From Brachyspira murdochii DSM 12563 (GTDB taxonomy: Bacteria; Spirochaetota; Brachyspiria; Brachyspirales; Brachyspiraceae): a stretch of 64,000 nucleotides of DNA. Made by a program: the position numbers and the translations under genes. How positions within the stretch are numbered: the stretch's first letter is position 1; the number at the start of each line of letters is the position of its first letter. The notes beneath the pieces were generated by a model. That model was not told the origin of the DNA. It did not search any database and saw only the letters and a program-made list of their open reading frames with translations. The DNA lies in the NCBI RefSeq assembly GCF_000092845.1, contig NC_014150.1, positions 372,001-436,000 of the forward strand. Direction: 5' to 3'. This document shows positions 44,354 through 52,528 of the stretch, in pieces.

Positions 44354-44803
44354 ATGGAAAAGAAATATTTTGAACTCATTTCTCTAAATATATCTAAAAA
44401 TACAGGTACAGTAAAAACTCCAGTTGATAAAATCACATTAGTAGAAGATAAAGGCGTACTCAATGACGCTCATTTTAATAAATTAACAGACAGACAAGTT
44501 TCTATATTAGCCATTGAAGATATTGAATATACAAACAATAAAATGCAAAGCACTCTTAAAGCAGGCGATTTTGCAGAAAACATCACTACCAGAGGAATAG
44601 AACTTTTTACTCTGCCTTTAGGTACTAAAATATATATAGGTGATACTATATTAGAAGTGTCAAAAATAGGAAAAGAATGTCATAAAGGCTGTGATATAAA
44701 AAAACTTGTAGGCGACTGCATTATGCCTAAAAGAGGAATATTTGCAAGGGTTATTAAGGGAGGAGAGATAAATCTTGAGAATACTTGTTATTACTGTTTC
44801 TGA
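44354..44803 (+). CDS. MOSC-domain protein
   Basis: A 149-residue single MOSC domain, a fold that carries sulfur on a conserved Cys and interacts with molybdenum cofactor or its substrates. It shows LVEDKGVLNDAHF (the usual GhxxDxH with variation), QVSILAIEDIE, GDFAENITTRGI and the conserved late Cys in KIGKECHKGCDI. The 3' end overlaps the mogA start by 29 bp. It is the first gene of the plus-strand Mo run. Confidence 0.88.
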   Translation: MEKKYFELISLNISKNTGTVKTPVDKITLVEDKGVLNDAHFNKLTDRQVSILAIEDIEYTNNKMQSTLKAGDFAENITTRGIELFTLPLGTKIYIGDTILEVSKIGKECHKGCDIKKLVGDCIMPKRGIFARVIKGGEINLENTCYYCF

Positions 44804-45251
44804 CAGAGCATATAAAGGAATATACGAAGATAAATCTGGTGCTGTTATAATAAAAACTCTTGAGGAAAAATTAAAAAATAAAATCACAAATATAGAAAAA
44901 GTTATTATACCAGATGAATTTGATATTATATTAAACACTTTAAAAGAAAATAAAGAAAAATTTGATATAATAATCACAACAGGAGGAACGGGATTATCAA
45001 AAAGAGATGTAACTCCTGAAGCTACAGAAAGTTTTTGTAAAAAGGAAGTAAGAGGGGTGTCTGATTATTTAAGACAAGAATCTATGAAAGAAACTATATT
45101 TGCTTCTCTATCAAGAATGTATGCTGGTATTAATGATAATGTTTTTGTAGTAAACTTTCCCGGAAGCGAAAAAGCAGCTAAATACTGCACTGATCTGATA
45201 ATACCTTTTTTGGAGCATATAGTAAGTATGATTAAAGGCGAAGGTCATTAA
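44775..45251 (+). CDS. mog: Molybdopterin adenylyltransferase, MogA/MoaB family
   Basis: This 158-residue enzyme adenylylates molybdopterin before molybdenum insertion by MoeA. Motifs: ILVITVSDRAYKGIYEDKSG, IIPDEFD, IITTGGTGLSKRDVTPEA and VNFPGSEKA. The start is TTG at 44775, supported by GGAGGAGAG upstream and by alignment of the first residues with the family. It begins inside the MOSC gene. Confidence 0.93.
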   Translation: MRILVITVSDRAYKGIYEDKSGAVIIKTLEEKLKNKITNIEKVIIPDEFDIILNTLKENKEKFDIIITTGGTGLSKRDVTPEATESFCKKEVRGVSDYLRQESMKETIFASLSRMYAGINDNVFVVNFPGSEKAAKYCTDLIIPFLEHIVSMIKGEGH

Positions 45252-45279
45252 TAAAAAATATATATAAAAGGTCAACTTT

Positions 45280-46062
45280 ATGAAAAAATTAATACTTATA
45301 ACTTTAATAATATCATATATATTTGTATCATGCAGCTTTTCAAATACTGATGATAATAAAACTTCATCATCTAATAATAAAGAAATTTTGGTTTTGGCAG
45401 CTGCAAGCCTAACTGATGTACTTACAGAATTGGCTAATAATTATAAAACAGAAACTCAAGTTACATTTTCATTTGCATCATCTGGGGCATTGCAGTCTCA
45501 AATAGAATCAGGGGCTAGAGCCGATATATTTTTCTCAGCCGCACAAAAACAAATGGACGCATTACAGGAAAAAGATTTAATAGATACTAATACAAGAAAA
45601 GATTTGCTTGAAAATAAAGTAGTATTAATTGCTCCGAGTAATTCAAAATTAAATATAAAATCATTTACAGATATAACCAATGCTGATGTTTTAAAAATAG
45701 GACTTGGAGAACCTAAAAGCGTACCTGTAGGGCAGTATTCAGAAGAGATATTAAGTAATTTATCTATACTTGATATTGTTAAACAAAAAACAGTTTATGG
45801 TTCTGATGTTAGGAATGTACTTTCTTGGGTAGAAATGGGAGAAGTTGACTGCGGTATAGTTTATGCCACTGATGCAAAAATAGCAAAAGATATTAATATA
45901 ATATCAGAAGCTCCAGAAGGAACACATAAAAAAGTTATCTATCCTATAGCTATAATAAAATCTTCTAAAAATAAGGAAGAAGCTAAAAAGTTTATAGATT
46001 ATATATCTAATGATAAATCTATAGAAATATTTAAATCTTACGGCTTTACTGTAATACAATAA
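45280..46062 (+). CDS. modA: Molybdate-binding lipoprotein ModA
   Basis: A 260-residue periplasmic-side binding protein with lipoprotein signal LIISYIFVSC (Cys at 19). The mature domain has LVLAAASLTDVLTELANNYK, FSFASSGALQSQIESGARADIFFSAA, VPVGQYSEEIL and VEMGEVDCGIVYATDA, all standard ModA. It delivers molybdate or tungstate to ModBC. First gene of modABC, 28 bp after mog. Confidence 0.94.
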   Translation: MKKLILITLIISYIFVSCSFSNTDDNKTSSSNNKEILVLAAASLTDVLTELANNYKTETQVTFSFASSGALQSQIESGARADIFFSAAQKQMDALQEKDLIDTNTRKDLLENKVVLIAPSNSKLNIKSFTDITNADVLKIGLGEPKSVPVGQYSEEILSNLSILDIVKQKTVYGSDVRNVLSWVEMGEVDCGIVYATDAKIAKDINIISEAPEGTHKKVIYPIAIIKSSKNKEEAKKFIDYISNDKSIEIFKSYGFTVIQ

Positions 46063-46074
46063 GAAATATCAATT

Positions 46075-46755
46075 ATGCAATATACTCCGTTAATACTGTC
46101 TATAAAAACGGCATTTTATTCCACAATAATTACTTTTTTTGTTGGAATATATGCCGCTATTATAGCAGTGAAAATAAAAAAATTTTCATCTCTTTTTGAT
46201 ATAATATTTACACTTCCTTTAGTACTTCCTCCTACTGTTGTGGGATTTTTTCTTTTATTATTTTTTGGGCGTAATTCTTTTATAGGGGGTGTAGTTGAGA
46301 AATTAGGCTTTCCGTTTGTATTTACACTTAGAGGAGCAGTATTGGCTTCTTTTATAGTATCATTTCCTCTAATGTACAGAACAAGCAAAGGAGCTTTTGA
46401 ACAAATAGATAAAAATATAATAAATGCCGCAAGAACATTAGGAAAATCAGAAAATTGGATTTTTTGGAAATTAATACTGCCAAACAGCTGGCATTCTATA
46501 TTAGGAGGTACTATACTCTCTTTTACTAGGGCTTTGGGAGAGTTTGGTGCTACTATAATGATAGCTGGAAATATACCCAATAAAACGCAGACTATGTCGC
46601 TTGCTGTTTATACTGCAGTACAGGCTGGAGATAGAGAACTTGCTTTTAAATGGGTTATGATAATAGCTGCTATATCGTTTATCAGTATAATGTTTATGAA
46701 TATGATAGAGCCTATTTCTAATACTTTTAAAAAAAGATTAGGCGGTTTATATTGA
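46075..46755 (+). CDS. modB: Molybdate ABC transporter permease ModB
   Basis: A 226-residue inner-membrane permease with five or six helices. It has TLPLVLPPTVVGFFLLLFFGR and the ATPase-coupling segment INAARTLGKSENWIFWKLILP, then RALGEFGATIMIAGN. The end overlaps the modC TTG start (TTGA). Confidence 0.94.
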   Translation: MQYTPLILSIKTAFYSTIITFFVGIYAAIIAVKIKKFSSLFDIIFTLPLVLPPTVVGFFLLLFFGRNSFIGGVVEKLGFPFVFTLRGAVLASFIVSFPLMYRTSKGAFEQIDKNIINAARTLGKSENWIFWKLILPNSWHSILGGTILSFTRALGEFGATIMIAGNIPNKTQTMSLAVYTAVQAGDRELAFKWVMIIAAISFISIMFMNMIEPISNTFKKRLGGLY

Positions 46756-47801
46756 GTTTAATAGTTGATATAAAAAAGAAATTGTCTAATTTTAATTTAG
46801 ATTTGCAGTTCGAAGTAAAAAATGGAGTATTCTCTATTTTAGGTGCGTCTGGAAGCGGAAAAAGCATGACATTAAAATGCATTGCTGGAATAGAAAATCC
46901 AGACAGCGGATATATAGAACTTGACGGAAAAGTTTTTTATGATTCCAAAAAAAGAATTAATATAAAGCCTCAGAAAAGAAATGTAGGTTTTTTATTTCAA
47001 AATTATGCATTATTTCCAAATATGACTGTTGAAGAAAATATTAAATGCGGTATAAGAGATAAAAAAATAAATCATAATATAGACTTCATAATGAAAAAAT
47101 TTTTTATATATGATATACGAAATAAAAAGCCAAGAGAAATATCAGGAGGCGAACAGCAGAGAACAGCAATTGCCAGAATATTCGTATCATCTCCTAATAT
47201 ATTAATGCTTGATGAGCCTTTGAGTGCTTTGGATTATCATATAAAATGGGAATTGGAAAAATTTATATCCTCTAGTATAAAAGAGTTTAATATAACTACC
47301 CTATTCGTATCACACAACAGAGATGAAGTATACAGACTATCCGACAATATAGGTATAATTAATAATGGAAAATTTGATATAATAGATTCTAAGTACAATC
47401 TTTTTGAAAATCCAAAGACATATTTTTCAGCATTATTAACAGGATATAAAAACTTCTCAAAAATAAAAATACTTCCAAATAAAAAAATAGAATGCTTAGA
47501 CTGGAATATAATTATAACATTAAAAGAAGATAAAGAAAATATTGAAAATGCTAATTATATAGGCATACGTCCGTATTCATTTTTTGACTATGATTTAAAT
47601 AACAATAATAACATATATATAAAGTCTAAAATAACAAATATTACAGAAGATATGTTTTCCTATATTATAACATCAGTACCAATCAATACAAATACTCAAA
47701 TAACATGGAGACTTGATAAAAAAAATTATAAAAGCAGCTATAAAGAAGGGAATGATTTAAATTTGAGTTTTGATATTGATAATGTTATATTTTTAAAATA
47801 A
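46752..47801 (+). CDS. modC: Molybdate ABC transporter ATPase ModC
   Basis: A 349-residue ATPase: Walker A GASGSGKSMTL, Q-loop FLFQNYALFPNM, signature ISGGEQQRTAIARI, Walker B LMLDEPLSALD, switch VSHNRDE. The C-terminal part (about 230-349, with IGIRPYSFFDYD) replaces the usual molybdate-binding MOP domain with a weakly similar region. The TTG start at 46752 lies within the modB stop codon, so translation is coupled. It ends at a bidirectional terminator. Confidence 0.92.
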   Translation: MSLIVDIKKKLSNFNLDLQFEVKNGVFSILGASGSGKSMTLKCIAGIENPDSGYIELDGKVFYDSKKRINIKPQKRNVGFLFQNYALFPNMTVEENIKCGIRDKKINHNIDFIMKKFFIYDIRNKKPREISGGEQQRTAIARIFVSSPNILMLDEPLSALDYHIKWELEKFISSSIKEFNITTLFVSHNRDEVYRLSDNIGIINNGKFDIIDSKYNLFENPKTYFSALLTGYKNFSKIKILPNKKIECLDWNIIITLKEDKENIENANYIGIRPYSFFDYDLNNNNNIYIKSKITNITEDMFSYIITSVPINTNTQITWRLDKKNYKSSYKEGNDLNLSFDIDNVIFLK

Positions 47802-47805
47802 ATAA

Positions 47806-47840
47806 TAAAGACAGCCATTAAAAAATAACAGCTGCCTTTA
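47806..47840. terminator. Terminator between modC and the dihydropyrimidinase gene
   Basis: The stem TAAAG-A-CAGC (47806-47815) / GCTG-C-CTTTA (47831-47840) has one internal mismatch and lies between convergent genes. Confidence 0.65.
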
Positions 47841-47864
47841 AATATTCAATTAATATTATAATTT

Positions 47865-49304
47865 TTAATTACAATCAATATCTATATAATCACCCAATTT
47901 GAAATGATTATTAAAGTCGGTATAATTATCTAAAGTTTTTCTCTTTATAAACTTTCCGTCTCCCTTACTGCCTAAAAACTTATTATCTTTAAATACTATT
48001 TTTCCTCTTGATATAACAGTATCAACAGAACATAAAAGCTCCATTCCTTCATAAGCGGTGTAATCGCATGCGCCATGCATATTTGATTTTGTAATTACAG
48101 ATTTTTTATTAGGGTCTATTATAGTAATGTCAGCATCAGCATTCGGAATAATAGCACCTTTCTCTGGGTAAAGTCCATATATCAAAGCTGGATTATAGCA
48201 TAAAGTTTCAACGAATTTATTAATTGTTATTCTTCCTTTCATAACGCCTTCAGAGAACATTAAAGGATATCTCTCCTCTACTCCGCCTGCTCCATTAGGG
48301 CATTTAGTAAAATTATCCTTTCCTTTTACTTTATCACTTTCATAATTAAAAGGACAATGATCTGTAGCTATGACCTGAATATGTCCTTCAGCAATAGCTT
48401 TCCATAATCTTTCGCTGTCTTCTTTTTTTCTTAAAGGAGGAGACATTACAAATTTAAGTCCGTCCTCTCTGTCATACTCTTTATCTGTCAAAACTAAATA
48501 TTGAGGACAAGTTTCAGAGAAAATATTTTTATGCCCCAAAAATCTTGCATTAACTATCTCATCAACACTCTTTCCAGCAGAAGTATGCACTATATATACA
48601 GGAGCATTTCCAGCTATAACAGATAAATGTATAATTCTATTAACTGCCTCAGCTTCAGCTTCAGGAGGTCTGCTTATAGGGTGATAATGTGCAGAAATTT
48701 TACCCTCTTCAACAAATTTCTTTTTTAAATACTCTATAACATAATGATTTTCAGCATGAAAAGCAGAAACAGCATTAAGCTCTTTCATTTTTTTAAGCAC
48801 TCTTACAATATTATCATCTTCTATTTTATAGTTATAAGTTAAATAAAGCTTTGTACTTTGCAAACCTTCTTCTTTAGATAATACTTCAAGACCTTTAAGC
48901 ACATCCTCATCAACATGCTGTAAAACTCCATGAAAACTATAATCAATAACAGCCTTATTGTCAGCAAGAGTATGATAATATTTTAATTGATGAAATATGT
49001 CGCATCCTTTAGGACCAAACCCCATATGATCAACTATAGTAGTAGTACCTCCGCAAGCAGCAGCAACAGTACCAGTAAAAAAATCATCAACCGCTCTCCC
49101 TATACCCACATCTATATCCATATGAGTATGAACATCTATTCCGCCCGGCATTACATATTTGCCTGAAGCATCAATAATCTCTGCATCACAACATTTAAAA
49201 TCTGCACCTATTTTAGAAATTTTCTCATCTTCTATTAATACATCAGCCTTATAAGTTTCTGAAGCATTAACTATAGTGCCGTTTTTTATAATAATCTTTT
49301 TCAT
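47865..49304 (-). CDS. Dihydropyrimidinase / D-hydantoinase family cyclic amidohydrolase
   Basis: A 479-residue metal-dependent amidohydrolase that opens cyclic diamides such as dihydropyrimidines. The Zn motif GGIDVHTHMDIDVG, the carbamylated-Lys region STKLYLTYNYK, HAENHYVI, PVYIVHTSAGKS and ATDHCPFNYE are in order. The normal family length is about 460-480. Its position beside Mo-cofactor and xdhC genes fits a purine/pyrimidine degradation theme, but it is convergent with modC and has its own transcription. Substrate not determinable here. Confidence 0.9.
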   Translation of the reverse strand: MKKIIIKNGTIVNASETYKADVLIEDEKISKIGADFKCCDAEIIDASGKYVMPGGIDVHTHMDIDVGIGRAVDDFFTGTVAAACGGTTTIVDHMGFGPKGCDIFHQLKYYHTLADNKAVIDYSFHGVLQHVDEDVLKGLEVLSKEEGLQSTKLYLTYNYKIEDDNIVRVLKKMKELNAVSAFHAENHYVIEYLKKKFVEEGKISAHYHPISRPPEAEAEAVNRIIHLSVIAGNAPVYIVHTSAGKSVDEIVNARFLGHKNIFSETCPQYLVLTDKEYDREDGLKFVMSPPLRKKEDSERLWKAIAEGHIQVIATDHCPFNYESDKVKGKDNFTKCPNGAGGVEERYPLMFSEGVMKGRITINKFVETLCYNPALIYGLYPEKGAIIPNADADITIIDPNKKSVITKSNMHGACDYTAYEGMELLCSVDTVISRGKIVFKDNKFLGSKGDGKFIKRKTLDNYTDFNNHFKLGDYIDIDCN

Positions 49305-49451
49305 TTTATAATCCTATATTTATTTGTTTATTAAAACAATATATCATTTAATATATTAAAGTTTTCTATTATATACAAAAAATTTGTTTGTAAATAATAT
49401 CCAAAAATTCTTACAAATATAATCTACTTTATATAATAAAAAATTATAATA

Positions 49452-49679
49452 TTACCAATTTGATATATTAAAATATTCATCTTGAATTTTGATAATAGTA
49501 TTTAATCTAAACCAATTACAAAATTCTTTCAAATCTTTTTCTATATTTGCAGGATGCATAGTTATACCAAGTAAAATATATATAAAAGTCTCTAAAGACA
49601 TAATTTTTTGTTTAATTTTATCTTTACTTGTATAATACCAATATATGTTTTCAAATATAATATAAAATTCTGATGACAT
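49452..49679 (-). CDS. Small hypothetical protein
   Basis: A 75-codon ORF (starts MSSEFYIIFENIYWYY, ends FNISNW) rich in aromatic residues, with one hydrophobic stretch (TFIYILLGITMHPA). No recognisable family and no clear ribosome site. It could be a small real gene or a chance ORF at the edge of a decayed region. Confidence 0.35.
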   Translation of the reverse strand: MSSEFYIIFENIYWYYTSKDKIKQKIMSLETFIYILLGITMHPANIEKDLKEFCNWFRLNTIIKIQDEYFNISNW

Positions 49680-49827
49680 ATTTTATAAAAATTATAGTGA
49701 ATTTACATAAAAGTCAATAAAAAAATAATTATATACTGAAAATTTTTAAGTTTGTCAATTTTTTATTCAAATTTCTTCAGTCAAAATAACCATATAAAGT
49801 ACGCATGCGACGAAAGTTCAAGTGTAA

Positions 49828-49884
49828 AAATAATGCTAAATAGTACTAATTATGTTTTACATGTAGAATAAATTATTAAATTTA
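49828..49884. repeat. 57-bp interspersed repeat, copy 2
   Basis: Matches 10431-10487 over 57 bp with two substitutions. The flanks differ, so the unit is short and dispersed. Confidence 0.8.
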
Positions 49885-50199
49885 CAAAAACTATTTATTA
49901 ATATATTTAAAAAAATATATATTATGATTTTATTATCGGTAAAAAAATATACTAATCTAATTGTTTAAAATATTATAAAAAAGTCATACACTATTTTTAT
50001 ATGATATATAATTTTAGTTAAATCATAAAAGTGATAAATAATAATAATATCATTATTTATCAAAAATACTAGAATAATAGCACATAAAAACAAACAAATA
50101 GATATGAGATTTAAGATAGACTGGGCGGTGATGCACTATAAAAAATTAAATCGATGAAATGACTAGTAAATGTAAAGCTATAGAATACCTGATTATACT

Positions 50200-50640
50200 C
50201 AAGCTTCTTCTTTATCCGGTTCAACTCTAACATAACTTCCTCAAACCATATTAAACAGGCTGACACTTTAGATTTTCTTTACACTAACAGTAAGATTTTA
50301 ATGTATAAAAAATACGGACTTTTCAATTTTTATATTACTGCTTATGAAGATAAAAGATTCTTGAAGAGAGAGCATTATTTGGGAAATCAAAACTATTAAA
50401 ATTAATCTCATGATTTATACAATTATCATTTGAGAAATGCTGAAGTGAGTGCATATGAAAAGACTATAAATGATAATTCTTATATATAGGAAACTTTGTA
50501 TGCAGGCAAATAGTATGACTAGAAAAAAAATAATAAAATAATAATTTTTATTGCTAATAATAAACTAGAATTAAAATTTAATAATCTTATTAATACGGCA
50601 TTAAAAAAATATTTAGTACTGTATTATATTATGATAATAT
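50200..50640 (+). pseudogene. Probable decayed gene of unknown family
   Basis: One forward frame reads as protein-like sequence for about 140 codons, with several in-frame stops: ADTLDFLYTNSKILMYKKYG, then AYEDKRFLKREHYLGNQNY, stops, then YNYHLRNAEVSAYEKTINDN, stops, then KIIIFIANNKLELKFNNLIN. Composition is that of a real soluble protein rather than random AT-rich translation. I do not recognise the family. A second fragment with a good ribosome site (AAGGAGAG before ATG 50663) and a hydrophobic frame follows and is also broken. Confidence 0.4.
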
Positions 50641-50850
50641 AAAATAATAAGGAGAGCGGAAAATGCAATTATTATAGTATTTATAATTATAATGCTGTAT
50701 TTGCTGTTTTTCTTATAATGACAGTATTTTTACTTTATATTAGTATTAACTGAAGCGGCTGTTAAAGAATAATATTTATTATTATAATACAATAAAATTA
50801 TTCTTACAAATTATAAAAAATATTGAAATAAAAATTTCTTATTGAATGAT

Positions 50851-50888
50851 AAAAAATAAAGAGGCTAATTAAATAATTAAGCCCCTTT
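50851..50888 (-). terminator. Terminator of the amidohydrolase gene
   Basis: An imperfect stem built on AAAGAGGC (50858-50865) / GCCCCTTT (50881-50888) is followed on the minus strand by U-rich sequence. It lies 30 bp past the stop. Confidence 0.6.
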
Positions 50889-50917
50889 TTTATATTTTAA
50901 TCAATCAAATAATAATA

Positions 50918-52498
50918 TCATGCACTATAAACTATATCACCATCAACTATAGTTTTTAATACCTTTATATTTTTTATATCCTTAACATCAGCTTCAAATA
51001 TATCTCTATCTAAAACTATAAAATCAGCTAATTTATCCTCTTCAATACTTCCTTTAATATTATCTTCAGAAGACATATAAGCACTTCCCATAGTATACAA
51101 ATAAACTGCCTCTTTTACTGTAAGTTTTTCCTGAGGCATCCAGCCGCCTTCAGGCCAGCCATTTAAATCCTCTCTATTAACAGCACAATGTATACCTTCC
51201 ATAACACTAATACCATCAACAGGACCAGCAGAACCAAATCCTATTTTTACTCCCATATCCATAGCTGTTTTATAAGCATAGCTAGTAGAAGCCTTTTCAT
51301 GTCCTACCCTATCTTCAACAATATGCATATCATAGTGAAGAAATATTGGCTGATAATATATACCTACATTTAACTTCTTCATTCTTTCAAACAATTCCTT
51401 ATCTGTTATCTGACAATGAACTAAACCGTTTCTTCTATATTTAAAATCTTTAGTATCTTTTATTTTTTCTATTGATTTTAATGCCATATCAATAGCACCG
51501 TCTCCAGTAGCCTGTATAGCCAAAGAATAATCCAAACTATTAGCATACTCTACTAATTCATCAAGCTCTTCCTGCTTATATTGTGTAACACCTCTAAAAC
51601 CTTTAGCATCATTATAGTCATCTCTTAAAAGTGCTGTTCTTGAACCTATACCTCCGTCTATAATAACTTTTATGCGTGCTACTTTAAATCTTTCATCATT
51701 AATATATTGATAATAATAATAATCTCTGAAATCATCTATATCTTTTTTATTTATAAACTGAGCCTGTTCGCATACTCTTATTTTGAGTTTTTTCTCTCTG
51801 TTAAGTTTTTGATAGGCATCTATAATTTTTCTATAGTCAAAATCAGGCAAACTTCTTAAATCATCTGTCTGCACAGAAGTAATACCCATTTTGAAAAATT
51901 GTTCCTGAGTATCTAATATTATTGTTTTTAAAGTATCTATTTCTAATGATTTAATTTTGGATAAAATCAATATCATATCTTTAGAACTTATAAGTCCGTT
52001 TTCAAAATCTATACTGTCAGATTTCATTTTTTCATTGATACCGCATAACTCAAGAGCTTTGCTGTTTGCAACTATCATCTCACCGCAGCATCTTCTAAAA
52101 GCAACTGGAAACTCAGATGATATATTATCCAAATCATTTTTATTAAGCATTCTTTTCTCTTCAAAATAATCCTGATTCCAGCCCCAGCCTATAACCCAGC
52201 CCTCATATTTTTCAGCTTTTTTGGCTAATTCAATAACCTCTTTTATAGATTTACATTTGCTCAAATTAAGCATAGTATTAAAACGGGCAAAACCTACAAA
52301 ATTAACACAGCTGTCATTAAATCCCGGTATAACAGTTCTGCCTTCCAAATCAATAATATCTTCAGCATCTGAATATTTTTTTAATACATCTTCATTAGTT
52401 CCTGCAAATGCTATTCTGCCGTTTTCAACAGCTAAAGCTTCATAAATACTGTCATTTTTATCCATAGAGTAAATCTTAGCATTTTTAAAAATTCTCAT
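50918..52498 (-). CDS. Metal-dependent amidohydrolase, YtcJ-like
   Basis: A 526-residue amidohydrolase of the YtcJ/exoenzyme-regulatory type. It shows VENGRIAFAGTNEDVLKKY, ILDLEGRTVIPGFNDSCVNF (the family usually has GFxDxHxH, so the first His pair is replaced by Cys-Val-Asn), GITSVQTDD, IIDGGIGSRTALLRDDY, LVHCQITD and GFGSAGPVDG. The altered HxH site and the SAGP in place of SDxP suggest changed metal binding, so catalysis should not be assumed. No signal peptide. Substrate unknown. Confidence 0.8.
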   Translation of the reverse strand: MRIFKNAKIYSMDKNDSIYEALAVENGRIAFAGTNEDVLKKYSDAEDIIDLEGRTVIPGFNDSCVNFVGFARFNTMLNLSKCKSIKEVIELAKKAEKYEGWVIGWGWNQDYFEEKRMLNKNDLDNISSEFPVAFRRCCGEMIVANSKALELCGINEKMKSDSIDFENGLISSKDMILILSKIKSLEIDTLKTIILDTQEQFFKMGITSVQTDDLRSLPDFDYRKIIDAYQKLNREKKLKIRVCEQAQFINKKDIDDFRDYYYYQYINDERFKVARIKVIIDGGIGSRTALLRDDYNDAKGFRGVTQYKQEELDELVEYANSLDYSLAIQATGDGAIDMALKSIEKIKDTKDFKYRRNGLVHCQITDKELFERMKKLNVGIYYQPIFLHYDMHIVEDRVGHEKASTSYAYKTAMDMGVKIGFGSAGPVDGISVMEGIHCAVNREDLNGWPEGGWMPQEKLTVKEAVYLYTMGSAYMSSEDNIKGSIEEDKLADFIVLDRDIFEADVKDIKNIKVLKTIVDGDIVYSA

Positions 52499-52528
52499 AA
52501 TTTGACTATCTCCTACATTTTATTTTAC

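Larger units (their letters stand above)
49680..50850. other. Gene-poor region with decayed coding sequence and repeat
   Basis: About 1.2 kb without an intact gene. It holds a copy of the 57-bp repeat near its left side, long AT-rich stretches, and a run of coding-like sequence with in-frame stops in its right half. No tRNA or complete insertion sequence was seen. Confidence 0.6.

Noticed and set aside
44660-44977. Minus-strand ORF opposite MOSC and mog
   Set aside because: Antisense shadow of two well-supported overlapping genes.
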